Numbered from the stretch's first letter, positions 1-12,094 are shown. The stretch: DNA of 64,000 bases from Chrysemys picta bellii (GCF_011386835.1 NC_088810.1:248001-312000); one strand, 5' to 3'. The notes: generated from the letters alone by a model not told the origin. Numbers and translations are program-made.

Positions 1-410
1 GTGGGGGAGTTAGGGCCCTGCACCCCTCTTCCCGAGATTCACTGCGACTCTCAGCCAACCAGTAAAGCAGAAGGTTTATTTAAGGACAGGAACACAGTCT
101 CAAGCAGAGCGTGTAGGTACGACCAGACCCCCTCAATTAGGTCCCTCTGGGAGGTTCAGGGAGCTTAGACCCCAGCTTGGGGTTCCCTGAGTTGTACCAC
201 CCAGCCCCAACCGAAACTAAACTCCCAACTCCTCCCGCTGCTCCTCTCCTTTGTTCAGTCTCCCGGGCAGAAGGTGTTAATTCTCCCCACCCCCGTTCCT
301 GGCTCAGGTTACAGCTCAGGTAGCTTCCTTCAAGGGAAGTCCCACATCCCCACTGCAACCCCCCTGCAACATTCCCAGGTCAAATCTGCCCTGCTCCCTG
401 CTCCGTCACA
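1..410 (-). mobile_element. Ty3/Gypsy-type LTR, cut by the window start
   Basis: Nearly the same sequence recurs at 61697-62117, and a diverged relative forms the two LTRs of the complete element at 56678-60727. The copy ends in CGTCACA at 410. About 10 bases of the other end lie outside the window. As in the complete element, the AATAAA signal reads on the minus strand, so the LTR points left. No internal element sequence follows it, so it is probably a solo LTR inside a BCAM intron. Confidence 0.75.
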
Positions 411-429
411 GTACCACAGGACATTCTGA

Positions 430-1432
430 TTACAAATCTAGAAAGATAGAAAATGAACATAGCGCGCATTAGCTGGATTAAAAACTGGCTAACTGATGGA
501 TCACAAAACGTAACTAAATGGGGAATTGTCCTCGAGCTGGTGGGTTTCCAGTGAGGCCTGCAGAGGTCTGTTCTTGGCTCTGCGCTATTTCACATTTTTA
601 TCAGTGACCTGGAAGAAAACAAAATCCTGCCAGATAAAGTTTGCGGATGACACAAAAACTGGGGGAGTGGTAAATACTGAAGAGGACGGGTCAGTGAGTC
701 AGAGAAATCCGGCTCACTCGGTAAGCTGGGCGCCAGCAAACAATATGCATTTAACTATGGCGAAATGTCAGTGCACACATCTGGGAATCTCGGCCATCCT
801 TATGGGAGGGTGCTGGGAAGCAACGACTCTGAAAAAGATTTTGGGGGTGGATAAGCAGCTGAACGCGAGCTCCCGGTGCGAAGCTGTGGCCAAAAGAGCT
901 CCTGCAATCCTGGGAGGTGTAAACAGGAAACCGCCAGTAGGAGTAGAGAGGTTATTTTCTCTCTAACCACTGCTGGGATCCTGGGTCCAGGAAGATGTTG
1001 GTGGATTGGAGGGAGTCCGAGAAGAGCCAGAGAACGATGAAAGGGTCAGAAAACCTGCCTTGTAGTGATTGCCTCAGAACTCACAGAGAGAAGGCAAAGG
1101 GGTGACGTGATCCCAGTCTAAGTCTCTACCTGGGGAACAAATATTTGCTAGCGGGCTCTTCAGTTGGGCAGGGGAAGGTCTGACACACCTCAGCGGCTGG
1201 AAGCTGCAGCTAGACAAATTCAGACAGAAATGTGCAGAGTTCAGGATTGAACAACCTACCAGGGGCTGTGGTGGATTCTCTGTCACGGCTGATTTTTAAA
1301 CCAAGACAGGCTGTTTCCTGGGAACTCAGCCACAGGAACAATTTGGGGGCAGGTCTCTGGCCCGCACTATGCCGGGGGTCAGACCAGATGGTCACAGGGG
1401 CCCCTTCTGGCCTCGGGGTCTGTGAAAGAGGC
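430..1432 (+). mobile_element. CR1 LINE, 5'-truncated, sense orientation
   Basis: This is the 3' part of a CR1 non-LTR retrotransposon. A degraded reading frame at 526-966 keeps the reverse-transcriptase FADD active-site motif (frame reads FADDT). The sequence then follows CR1 order through the 'removes/remaps' style C-terminal coding region and 3' UTR to about 1432. Stops and indels show it is dead. The copy sits in the BCAM intron upstream of the first visible exon. Confidence 0.8.
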
Positions 1433-1569
1433 TATTGCATGTGCAGAAACGCTTCCTTGCTTGTACTCAGTCACACACTCGCACTCCTGCTGCTGCCCCG
1501 TAACCCCCCACTCCCCCACTGGGGGTAGGGGTGTTAACTCATGACCTTTGACCCCCCCCTTGTCCCAAG

Positions 1570-4500
1570 ATTTCACGGAGAACGTGGAGTTCCTGCTGGA
1601 GTCTCCCCTGGTGATCAAGGAGGGGGACGACGTGCGGCTGCGGTGCCGGGGGGATGGGCAACCCGAGCCGGAGTACATCTTCTACCGGGTGCAGGTACTG
1701 GTGGTGCCCAGCCACGGATGGGGGATACCGGGCTGCCCAGGCCCCAGGGGTGGGAGATACCAGGTTTCCCCGGGCAGCTGAGCCCTGTGGGAGTGGAGGG
1801 GGTGCCCGGGCCCCATGGGGCTGAGCCCAGGGAGGGATACCGGACTGCCCTGAACACCTCCCCATCCCCCCAGGCCTCCGAGGCCGTGGAACTGGCCACC
1901 AAGCAGGACGGGGTCCTGACCCTGCCCAGCGTTTCCAGGGCCAACAGCGGGACCTACCGGTGCCAGGTGCTGGACTTCGACAGCCCCCCCGAGGTGCAGC
2001 TGGAGAAGGAGGTGATCATCCACGTCAACTGTGAGTGCCCCAGGGGCTGCTGGGAGATACGCCCTCCCCTCCTCTACCCCCCCCCCCCACTGGGAGTGCC
2101 CCAGGGGCTCCTGGGAGATACGCCATCTCCCCTCCACCCCCACCCCCACTGGGAGTGCCCCAGGGGCTGCTGGGAGATACGCCATCTCCCCTCCACACCC
2201 ACCCCGACTGTGAGTGCCCCAGGGGCTCCTGGGAGATACGCCATCTCCTCCCCACCCACGTCAACTGTGAGTGCCCCAGGGGCTGCTGGGAGATACACCA
2301 TCCCCTCCTGTCCCCCCCCACCACTGGAAGTGCCCCAGGGGCTGCTGGGAGATACGCCATCTCCCCTCCACCCCCACCCCGACTGTGAGTGCCCCAGGGG
2401 CTGCTGGGAGATACACCATCCCCTCCTGTCCCCCACCCCCACTGGGAGTGCCCCAGGGGCTCCTGGGAGATACGCCATCTCCCCTCCACCCCCACCCCCA
2501 CTGGGAGTGCCCCAGGGGCTGCTGGGAGATACGCCATCTCCCCTCCACACCCACCCCGACTGTGAGTGCCCCAGGGGCTGCTGGGAGATACGCCCTCCCC
2601 TCCTCTACCCCCCCCCCCACTGGGAGTGCCCCAGGGGCTCCTGGGAGATACGCCATCTCCCCTCCACACCCACACCCACTGGGAGTGCCCCAGGGGCTGC
2701 TGGGAGATACAGTTGACATGGGGGGTTGCTGTGAGTGCCCCAGAGAGTGAGAGGGAAGGGGTGGCATGAATGCCCCAGGGAGCCGGCTTGGGATGCTCAC
2801 ACAGGGAAGGGAGGGGGTATGCTTTGAGGAGCTTTCTGCAATACAGCTTAGTGCATCCCTGCCCCTCTCTCCCCCCAACAGACCTGGACCCCCTGACTCT
2901 GCACCCAGGCAGACGAGTGACAGTGCCCCTGGGTGGAGACGTCACACTCACCTGCTCCGGACAGGGCTCCCAGCCCCCCAAACTGGTGTGGAGGAAGGTG
3001 AGATCCACCAGGGCTCGACTAGGAATCGACAGGCCCTACAGGGGGGCCTGTTTATACAAGGACCCTCCCCCCAGCACTGAGATGCAGCCACCTCTGGGGT
3101 GGGGTGCGAGGCTGTTTGTACAGGGATCCCTCGCCTGGCACTGAGATGCAGCCGCCTCTGGGGTGGGGTGCGAGGCTGTTTGTACAGGGATCCCTCGCCT
3201 GGCACTGAGATGCAGCCACCTCTGGGGTGGGGTGCGAGGCTGTTTGTACAGGGATCCCTCGCCTGGCACTGAGATGCAGCCGCCTCTGGGGTAAAATGAG
3301 GCAGAAATCTCACCAACTGGTTTTTCTGGATAAGAGCTGATGTTGGGGAACCTGCTCGTACTGAGCCCCCCCCCCCCCTCCCACGCCCTGCCGCATAGCG
3401 CCCCTAGTACCACAGGGGGGCATTGGAGCCAGCACTGACTGCCAGGGCAGAGCGCCCCCTACTGAGCTCCCACCCTGCTCTGTGCAGCACAGCGCCCCCT
3501 AGTGTCCTCTCTCATTGCAGGGCAAGGAGCGAGTGGCTCACAGTGGCACCCACACCCTGCACTCGGCCTCGTACCACATGGCCGGCACTTACACCTGCGA
3601 GGCCTCCGTGCCCAGCGTGCCGGGGCTGCAGCGGGACCAGACCATCCAGGTTACCGTGGAAGGTATGGAGCTCCCCCCCGGTGCACAGATATGGGGCATG
3701 CCCCCCAGCTGGGACAGGGCATGGGATGGCAGTACAGGGGCTAGGGTGGCAGATCTGTAGGGTCTACGCAGCACGGCTCATTCAAATCAACGTTGAATTC
3801 CCAAAGCCTCGTCGCTCTCTGGGCAGAGCCCCCAGTGTGGACGCAGCGTAAGGCTAACGGCAGAGCCGCACCACCTCCTGCAAGGACGTTAGCGATGCCG
3901 GCAGCAGCGCGGCCGCATCTACCCCGGGGGATGGGGGCGTTTGCCGGCAAAGCCGTGCGCTGAGGAGGTGGATTTTTCACGCCCCTGACAGACGGGATGG
4001 GGCCCAGGGGGTGAGAGCATCAGGGAACACACGGAGGGTCGCCTGGTACCATCGAGCATTGGCAGAGCCTGTGTGGGCAGGAGCGTCAGACCAAGAATCC
4101 ACCATCCAGACATGTGCTCCGGCGTCTCCGCCGCCTCCGTGTAGACTCCTGATCCTCCATGTCTGGCCATGGAGCATTGTGGGCGCAGACTTGTCCATTC
4201 AGACTTATCAGTTCTAGTCTCTCCTCGCCCCCCGCCTGCCCTGCTGTGCCGGACGAAGCTGGTTGTCCTCTATCCCCCCATGGGGTGACAGGGACAGGCC
4301 CCGGCTCAGAACCATACAGGGGCTGTGCCTGGGGAGCCCTGGAGTGTCTGAGTGCTGGCGGGGGGGGGGGGGGGGGTGTATTCCAGGCTGGGGGGCGCAG
4401 GGCCCTGGGATGTCCCCTTATGGGACAGGGGACAGTGATGCCCAGGGAGAGGGGCAGGGTTGGGGGTGTCCAGGAACCTGGGGATGCATGGTGGGGCTCC

Positions 4501-7391
4501 CTGAGGTCAGAAACTGGAGTGGGGGGGATGCCAGGTGGCAGCATGGGAGGGGTCCGTGCCAGGGCAGCTGGGGGCTGGTACCTGGGGAGGAGCAGTGGCA
4601 AGGGAGCAGGGGACATGTCTCTGGGGCCAGCTGGGGGTCCCTGGGTGCAGGGAGCTGGGGGGGCAGAGTTGACACGGGGCCCAGGGGATGTCCCCTTCTC
4701 TGACTTTGCCCCTTCTCCAGGGAAGCCGGAGATGGAGGAGCGCCTGACCCAGCACCAGCTCCTGGCCGAGGGGCAGCACATCCAGCTGACCTGCTCCGCT
4801 GTGGGGCACCCCGAGCCGGAGCTCAGCTGGAGCCTGCCGGGGGTGAAGGTGAGGGGGCAGGGGGAGGGGACCAGGTGCAGCGGGGGGTTCAGGGGGCTGG
4901 TACCTAGGGAGGGCAGAGTTGGATGCTGCAGGGGTGTGTCTCGGAGCATGGCCCGGGGTGGTGGGGAGGGTATGGGGGCACAGAATGGGGACGTCCCTGT
5001 AGAGCAGCCCCCTCCTGCGTGCCCCCACTGCACACCCCACCCCCAGCCTGGGCTGCTCCCCGCCCTGGCAGCGAGCTCCCCTCCCCCCCCCCGGGCCCAG
5101 CTGCTCCAGGGACAGCTGCACGGTCGGCAGCTTCAGAGGAGTCAAGCATTCGTGACCGAGCTGGGCCTGGGAACTGGGGGCGGGGGGAGGGGGGGCAGCA
5201 CTGGGTGGCCGGAGGGGGGGCAGCACTGGGTGGCCACACGGGGGTCATGACCTTCCCCCTCACCTCCAGGACCCAGGTCTCACTGCTGCAGCCCAGCACC
5301 CCCACCCCCCGCTGCCTCTCTGCAGAGCCCTTGTGAAGTGGGTCTCGGCCTGGCGGGGGGGGTGTTTGCAGAGGGCGCATGTGGGGGTGAAACCCCCTGT
5401 GCTGCACACAGAGCCGTGTGAGGCAGCACAATTCGAGCCCCCCCGACCATATGTGCTGGAGGGCACTTGATTTACTGCTCCGTCCCGGGGTGATTGCCAG
5501 TGACACCCACCCCCCCGCCCCCGAGCCCTCAACAGCCAGACAGGGTGGCAGGCCAGGAAGAGCCCCAAAGGGGAGCAGCACTTGGGGGGCAGAGGAGTTA
5601 GGGGAGGTACATAGAGCTGGGGGACAGCAGGGAGGATCTGGGCCCCCTGGTGCTGGGATGTGTACCTACCCCCAAAGGTGTGTCCACACGGCCCAAGCCC
5701 CTGCTTCTGTCCACACACAAACTGGTCTGACTCGGGTCAGCGAGTGCTCGGGACCCAGGTCCTAGGGCCCTGGTGGGGGTGGGGGAGAGCCCCCGTCGCA
5801 GGCTGTGTGGGTCCAAACCCCGCAGCGTGGACGCAGGTTACACTGCGGCCCTGAGGCAGAAGGGCTGCGCGGCTGTGACGCTCGGGGCTTGGAAACAGCG
5901 AGTCCACAGGCCCGGTGCCAGCGAGCAGCGCAGACACCCCCAGAGGGGCAGGGTCCCCACAGGGCCGTGTCCAGAGCTGGGAGAGGGTCCCTCACTGCCC
6001 CTGTCTCCCTTCAGCCAGTGGTGAGTGGCACGGGGAACCGGGTGACGAGCGAGGTGATGGTGGAGGTGACGGTGGCACTGGCCAAGTCCGGGATCTGGTG
6101 CCAAGCCAGGAACCGGTTCGGGGAGGCCACGCAGAACTTCACCCTGAAGATCGGTGAGTGGGGGGTGGAATTGGGGCAGCAGGGGGGAGATCTGGGGAGA
6201 TGAGTGGGGGCAGGTAGCTGCGGGGACAGGGGTGGTCAGGGTGGGGCAGCAGGGTGGGGGTCAGGAAGGGGTAGCAGGGAAACAGAGCAGGAGGTAATTG
6301 GGAGGTGAGGGGGCATCTCTCCATCTGGGCACTGACCTGTCTGTCTGTCTTTCCCTCCCGTGGCAGAACCCCCAGCAGCTACCCCCTCCTCTTCCCCCCC
6401 GGCAGGTGAGTGCCCCTTTCCCATGGGGCTGGTTGGGGGCTGATGCCTGAAGGAGCTGTGCCCCCCAGGCAGTGTCTGGCACCATGGGTGGAGTCCCAGT
6501 GCTGGAGCCCCAGGGGGTTCTGGGGGTCCTGCCCCCACTAACCCCCTTCTCCCTCTCGTTCATGCTGCCCAGGGGACCCAGTGCTCCGGACAGGTGGGTG
6601 TTTAACCCTATTGGGTGCCAAGCCCAGAACTGCCCAGGTGGGCGTGGGGCAAAGACGGGACCCCTTTGTCTCCCTGCAGTGGGGATCTCTGATCCCTGGG
6701 GGGGGAGAGGGCATGTGTAGGGGACTCTAGACGGTTTAGTCACTGGTATGCACCTGGGCATCCCCTTCTGTCTCCATCACCCCCCGTCCAGCCGGGGCAC
6801 TCGGCGCCTTGCTCCTTCCCCAGGAACAGAGTCCAAACGAAACCCCAAAGTTGTGGGGCCCGAGGGCCAGGCCTGTGACCCCGATCTGGGCCCACCAGCC
6901 ACTGTCCTCACGCGCATGGTCAGGGAGCCCCAGGTCCTCTTGGCGCTTGTGTTCCAGCCACAGCCTGTCAGATCCCCCTGCGACTCCTACCTTGGCCTGG
7001 TCCCAGCGTCCGTCACAGGCTGCGCTCGCCTGGCCTCTCTTGGGGATCGGCCATGCATGGGGCTGCATAGACCCTTCGGCCCCCTGCTCATCGCCCTCAG
7101 GCCTTCCTGCTATAGGAACCTCCTTGGCCTGCTTCTCCCCAGCTGGGTCTGATCCGTAATCACGTCTCCCTCCTGGCGTCAGCGTGGGCTAATTGGGCTC
7201 CCCTAGCATTGTGGCCTGGGTTAGACACCCCATCACAGGGACCCAGGCGTCCGGGCTCACCCCCTTTCCAACAGTGGGAGGTTCTGAGCCCCAGGGGGCA
7301 GCAATGCTGGGGGGGAGAGCGTAGGGGACCCAGGCATCCGGGCTCACCACCCCCTCTCTCCCCACAGTGGGGGGCTCTGAGCCCCGGGGCA

Positions 7392-7445
<54 letters not shown>

Positions 7446-8719
7446 CGCGGGGGAGCATAGGGGACCCAGGCATCTGGGCTCACCGCCCCCTCTCTCCCCA
7501 CAGTGGGGGGCTCTGAGCCCCAGGGGGCAGCAATGCTGGGGGGGGAGAACGTAGGGGACCCAGGCATCCGGGCTCACCACCCTCTCTCTCCCCACAGTGG
7601 GGGGCTCTGAGCCCCAGGGGCAGCAGTGTGTGTGTGGGGGGGCATAGGGGACCCAGGCATCTGGGCTCACCGCCCCCTCTCTCCCCACAGTGGGGGGTTC
7701 TGAGCCCCAGGGGGCAGCAGTGTGTGTGTAGGGGAATCGTAGGGGACCCAGGCATCCGGGCTCACTGGCCCCTCTCTCCCCGCAGTGGGGGGCTCTGAGC
7801 CCCAGGGGGCAGCAGTGCTGGGGGGGGGGAGCGTAGGGGACCCAGGCGTCCGGGCTCACCGCTCCCTCTCTCCCCGCAGTGGGGGGCTCTGAGCCCCAGG
7901 GTGGCAGCGGCGCTGCGGTTGTGGCTGTCGTGGTCTGTGTCCTGCTGCTCCTGCTCATCGTCGGCTTCTTCTACTGCATGCAGCGCCGGGGACACCTGCA
8001 CTGTGGGGCGGGGGAGAAGAGATCACTGTGAGTGACACCCCCCAACTCCCACAGCCCCCCCCACCAGAACACCCCTCCCCCCTCGACTACATACAGCGCG
8101 GGAACACCTGTCCTGGGGTGGGGGGAGATTGTTGAGAACCTTCCTCCCCCTGGCAGGGGGGGCAGATATCCCTGTATGAGCCCCCCCATGCCCACCCCCT
8201 CTGTTTCCCTTGTCCCCCGTCGGTCTGCCCCCCACGGGGCTCACCCTCCATCCATCCCGCAGGACACCCAAGGAAGGCGGCGCGGAGGACCCGGCTGTGG
8301 AGATGAAGACAGACAAACGGAACGAGCAGACGGGGCTGCTGAGCCCGAGCGGGGGCGGTGGGGGGGGCGATGGGGGTCACGAGGTGAGCCGGGGGGCGCT
8401 GCTGGGGGCAGCATGAGGTGAGATGGGTGGAGGGCCCTGGGTGGGCAGCGGGAGGGAACGGGAGGCCTGAGGTGGGGGGGCTGCGGCTTTGGAGATAGAG
8501 GGGAGGATGGGGGAAACCCTCCCTTGGGGGGCTGGGGCGGAGACCCTGGCGGAGGTGGGGGGACACTGTCCTCTAAGCCAGGGAGTCATGGGGGGACGGG
8601 GGAGAAGGAGAGATTGGACCCAGGTTGTCACTGGCTGGGGTGGGGTGGAAGCTGCTGGTGTGGGATGGGTTTGGGACATGGGGTCAGTGTGTGATTCTCC
8701 CCTCCCCCCCCAGTGCTAA
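1570..8719 (+). CDS. BCAM: Basal cell adhesion molecule (Lutheran glycoprotein), 3' portion
   Basis: BCAM is an Ig-superfamily membrane receptor for laminin. The window starts after its first two V domains. Coding exons read: 1570-1694, 1874-2030 (Ig domain 3), 2882-2997, 3521-3662 (Ig 4), 4721-4848, 6015-6153 (Ig 5), 6367-6405 (Ser/Pro stalk), 7880-8027 (transmembrane plus start of tail), 8263-8383 (tail) and 8714-8719. All junctions are GT-AG and phases agree; together they give 373 codons plus stop, close to the matching part of human BCAM. Family signatures seen include CRGDGQPEPEY, TYTCEASVP and a tail with EQTGLL. The membrane segment is a run of Val/Leu/Ile ending before a basic QRR. 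The last exon holds only TGC TAA, giving the C-terminus HEC, as in mammalian BCAM (DEC). Several introns carry arrays built from splice-site sequence. Upstream exons are outside the window. Confidence 0.93.
2031..2736 (+). repeat. Minisatellite of about 60 bp built from a BCAM 5' splice site
   Basis: The array begins at the donor of the 1874-2030 exon. About a dozen units share GTGCCCCAGGGGCTSCTGGGAG followed by a C-rich spacer. Full GTGAGT donors recur at 2031, 2210, 2267, 2385, 2562 and 2731; other units have GGGAGT. The copy at 2257-2272 also repeats the last 10 exon bases (CACGTCAACT). Confidence 0.9.
3036..3296. repeat. 64-bp tandem repeat, about four units
   Basis: Units contain TGTTTGTACAGGGATCCCTC and GAGATGCAGCC, lying in the BCAM intron between 2997 and 3521. 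The first unit is more diverged (TTTATACAAGGACCCTC). Confidence 0.85.
3385..3505 (-). promoter_or_regulatory. Cluster of CTCF-like motifs in a BCAM intron
   Basis: Short copies of AGCGCCCCCTA and similar occur at about 3396, 3450 and 3491 (AGCGCCCCCTAGTGTCC). On the minus strand the last reads ACTAGGGGGCGCT, a close match to the CTCF core YAGRKGGCRSY. Occupancy is not shown. Confidence 0.35.
6573..6593 (+). other. Possible 21-nt micro-exon in the BCAM stalk
   Basis: CAG lies before 6573 and GTGGGT follows 6593. The 21 bases keep phase 1 and would add seven residues (GDPVLRT) between stalk and membrane segment. There is no homology support, so it could be chance. Confidence 0.25.
7250..7906 (+). 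repeat. Minisatellite of about 93 bp built from a BCAM 3' splice site and exon start
   Basis: Seven units, each with a pyrimidine tract, CCCCACAG or CCCCGCAG and then TGGGGGGCTCTGAGCCCC, the exact start of the transmembrane exon. Only the last unit (acceptor before 7880) runs into the membrane-spanning reading frame. Unit 2 holds a TG tract at about 7396-7443. Confidence 0.9.
7396..7443. repeat. (TG)n microsatellite
   Basis: About 22 TG repeats ending in GCGTGCGC, inside the second unit of the BCAM acceptor array. Z-DNA-forming potential is inferred from alternating purine-pyrimidine. Confidence 0.95.
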
Positions 8720-10124
8720 GCGCTGCCCCCAGAGGTCGGCTGTACCGGGAACCCCCCCAGAGGAAGAGGAGGCTGGGATGGCGGCTGGCCAGGAGAGACG
8801 GACTTTGACCTCCCTATTTCCCCCCAGGGGGTTGGGGGGGCATTTACTCCATCCCCCCAGTTGTTTTTGTTTCAATGCCTGGTTTATAGCAAGAGACTTT
8901 TTCGGATGCCCAGGGGGGCTCCCTCCTGTCCCCCATGGACTCCCCTACCCCCCAGCACATTGTCCCCCTATGGGCTCTACCCCCATGGATTCCCTGCTCC
9001 CCACAGCATCTGGAGACAGGGGAGACCCCCACCTGTCCCCAGTTATGGGGGTCAGAGCCAGGTGGGCATGTTCCATCCAACCCTTCCACAGCACCCGCTG
9101 ACCCACATCCACTGCCCCCCCAGCACTGGCACCCTCAGGATCTACCCGCCCTAGCACCAGGGCCCCCCTTACCCACAGCACATGCCCCCCTGGGTCCAAC
9201 CGCTCATGGCAGCAGCCCCCCCATTGCCTTCCCTCCCCCACCTCCAGCATTGGTACCCCCAGAACACACACCCCTCCCCCCATCTCTGCCCTTCCCTGTG
9301 TCCCCCAGCACCTACAGTCGTCCCCCCCCCCCCCCCCCCCCCGCCTGGTATTGTATTTGACTCTGGTTGTGAATGTTTTTTTACGAGACCTGTTTGTTTG
9401 CCAGTGTTTTGGGGGTGGTTCTATTGCCCCCCAAGGGGTCTGTTCCTATCTGTGCCCCTCCCCTCCCCGGGGCCTTCTCTAGTCGTGACACTGGTGTTTA
9501 TTTTACTGCAATGTCTGTTGGGGGCACTGGAGCTGGGGGGGTGGAACTGGGGCAGCCTTGAGAAGGGGTGGGCCTCCTGCAGGAGCCCAGCTCTACGAAC
9601 CCCTCCATGGGATCCCCTAGACCTCCACTTTCCTGCTCCCATGGTGCCCAGAGCCTGGGGCCCTCCCCAATGAAAGCCCTGGGCCCCTGCCCCATCCCCC
9701 CACCCTGAGGAGCTGCAGTCCTTTGGCAAGTGCTGACCCCCACCCCACTGAGCCCAACTGGGGGCTATTTATGGCTCTCTCCTGCCCCCAGCCCTAGGGG
9801 CCACCATGGGGGGGGGGCACAGGCCCTCCCCCCCAGCAGGATTATCCAGCCCCCCCCATCATTCCAGGCTTGACGAAGCCCCATCCCAGCACCCTTGTCC
9901 CCCTGCCTCATGGGCATCCCCGCAGCCCCACCAGAAGGGGATGGGGCTAGGAGTCTAGGCCCCCCTTTTCCCAGCCCACCAGCAGGGGGCAGCATCCTCT
10001 GAGCACCCCTCCCCCGGCACGGGCCACCCCCAGGAAGAGCCTTAGGGGAGGGGACTCCAGCCGGGGTGAATTTTACCCCCCCATCCCCTGTGGCTGGTCT
10101 GTCTAGTCCATGAGCCCCCCACTT

Positions 10125-10203
10125 AGGGTGACCAGCGAGCAAGGGGGGAGGGGGTCATAGGCAGCTATGTAAGAGCCCCAAATAGCAGGATATCTGGTCA
10201 CCC
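10125..10203. mobile_element. MITE with AGGGTGACCAG inverted ends
   Basis: Begins AGGGTGACCAGCGAG and ends ATCTGGTCACCC, an inverted-repeat pair. A second member of the family is at 49954-50074. This copy is shortened and lies just before the putative BCAM polyadenylation signal. Confidence 0.65.
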
Positions 10204-10284
10204 AACGCCCCTGCAGCTCCAGTGCCCCCCATTGTTCTGCCTGTTGCCTGCTGCCCCCCCCCCCACTTTACACTGAGGCTAGGT

Positions 10285-10290
10285 ATTAAA
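10285..10290 (+). terminator. BCAM: Candidate BCAM polyadenylation signal ATTAAA
   Basis: First hexamer of this kind after the stop codon on the plus strand in otherwise C-rich sequence; the TTGTAATACC context is A/T rich. Assigned by position only. Confidence 0.45.
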
Positions 10291-10616
10291 GATTGTAATA
10301 CCTCCCCCCCACACACCTGGCTCCTGTCTGTACGCGCTTCCTCTCCTGCTCTGAGAGGCATTTCCTGGCCCCCCCCCCCCCCCCGCCCGGCCCTGGGCCC
10401 CTTTGAACTCCTGTGCTGGGGGGGTTGTGTAAACAGAGGATACCTCTGCCCCCACCCCCTTGGCCCAGCTCCTGCTGGGAAGTGACTTCTGGGCGGGGTG
10501 AGTCCCTCGGGGATTTCCCAAGGAGGGGGGATGTGGTGGGGGATTTTAGGCTCTGGGCCTCATTGGCGCTGGGGGTTTGTTTGCAGTTGCAGAACCGCTG
10601 AAAAGCAGTCATTTAA

Positions 10617-11480
10617 ACCAGCGTGAGGGGAGTGGGAACGGTGTGAGGCCGGCGACACGGGCGCGAGGGGAATGGGAACGGTGCGAGGCCGGCGACATGG
10701 GCATGAGGGGAGCGAGAATGGTGCGAGGGGGGGGCGCCACGGGAGCGGGAACAGCACGAGGGGGTGCCAGGGGCAGGGGAATGGTATGAGGCAGCCGAAG
10801 CGGGCATGAGGAGCGGGAATAGGGTGACGCGGGTGCGAGGGGAGCAGTAACAGCATGAGGCAGCCGAAGCGGACGTCAGGGGAGTGGGAACGGTGCGAGG
10901 GGGTGCCAGGGGCGTGGGAATGGTATGAGGCAGCCGAAGCGGGCATGAGGAGTGGGAATAGGGTGAGGCGGGCGCGAGGGGAGCTGGAATGGTGCGATGC
11001 GGGCATGAGGGGAGCAGGAACGGTGCAAGACAGCTGAAGCGGGCGCCAGGGGAGTGGGAACGTTGTGAGGGGGGCGCCAGGGGAGCGGGAATGGTGTGAG
11101 GCGAGTGCGAGGGGAGCGGGAATGGTGCGAGGCGGGTGACGCGGGTGCGAGGGGAACGGTGCGAGGGGAGCAGGAACGGTGTGAGGGGGGCGCCAGGGGA
11201 GTGGGAACGGTGCGAGGCGGGTGACACGGGTGCGAGGGGAACGGGAACGGTGCGAGGGGAGCGGGAACGGTGTGAGGGGGGCGCCAGGGGAGTGGGAACG
11301 GTGCAAGGCGGGTTACGCGGGTGCGAGGGGAGCGGGAATGGTGCGAGGTGGGTGACGCGGGTGCGAGGGGAGCGGGAATGGTGCGAGGCGGGTGACGCGG
11401 GTGCGAGGGGAGCAGTAACAGCGTGAGGCAGCCGAAGCGGACATCAGGGGAGTGGGAACTGCGCAAGGCAGGTGTGAGGA
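10617..11480. repeat. CpG-rich minisatellite downstream of BCAM
   Basis: Units of roughly 36-40 bp built around GCGAGGGGAGCGGGAACGGT with variants GACGCGGGT and GGCGCCAGGGG, in over 20 copies. Frequent CpG is unusual for an old repeat. No gene is seen here. Confidence 0.85.
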
Positions 11481-11489
11481 AAGGCCAAT

Positions 11490-12090
11490 ACACATACCAC
11501 TACAAACCCTGTGCTACCCTCTACACGGGTGCAGGGTGCGTGTAAACTTTCTGCCATCGTTTATACCCAGGGCGGGTGCAAGGATGTTTCGCGTCCCCCC
11601 CCCCCTGTTTATACCAGTGCCAGCCAGCATGAGCCTCTGTGGGGGGTGTCGATGGCTTTAGGCAGAGGGGATGTGGCCCCTTCTTGTAGCCCTGCTGGGC
11701 AGGTTTGCAGTCCCCCCACCCCACCCTGGTACATTGGGGCCCCTGAGAGATGCCGATAGGGCCAGGAGGACACAAGGCTGCAATTTGAGCTGTGGCCAAA
11801 GCCAAGGAGATGTCAGCTAATCTGTCCGGGGAGTGGCGTGGGACGGGGCTTTCCACTTTGCGGGCGGGCGGGCGGGTGGGCGGGCATGCTGGAAGGAGGT
11901 TGGCTAAAGGGCGCCTGTGAGATTTTGTCCTGTACAAGTCCCCATTTTCCTGGCAGAGGGGCTGGAAAAGGCATTTCCTCCCCACCCCTGTCCCCGGGGA
12001 GCCCATGCTATGGAAACCTCAGCAGCTACAGGCAGGGCCCAGATCACTTGCCAGCCAGCCAGTGCCATCTGGGCTGGGCTTTCTCCCCAC
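11490..12090. other. Intergenic, no gene recognised
   Basis: Low-complexity and unique sequence with a short GCGGGCGGGCGG run near 11860. No frame with protein-family features was found on either strand. Confidence 0.5.
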
Positions 12091-12094
12091 TGGT

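Larger units (their letters stand above)
8720..10310 (+). other. BCAM: BCAM 3' UTR (inferred)
   Basis: Non-coding, C-rich sequence following the BCAM stop. It has T-rich patches around 8860-8910 and 9350-9440, a poly-C run near 9320-9342 and a MITE at 10125-10203. The end is placed after ATTAAA at 10285-10290. No coding frame with family signatures is seen. Confidence 0.5.

Noticed and set aside
1541..2716. Long plus-strand open frame through the BCAM exons and array
   Set aside because: It reads through a donor into the 60-bp minisatellite; the repeated CPRGCWEI residues are repeat-coded. Only 1874-2030 is coding in this frame, and 1570-1694 is coding in another.
4159..5250. Long plus-strand open frame around BCAM Ig 5
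   Set aside because: Only 4721-4848 has Ig features and splice sites; the rest is intron.
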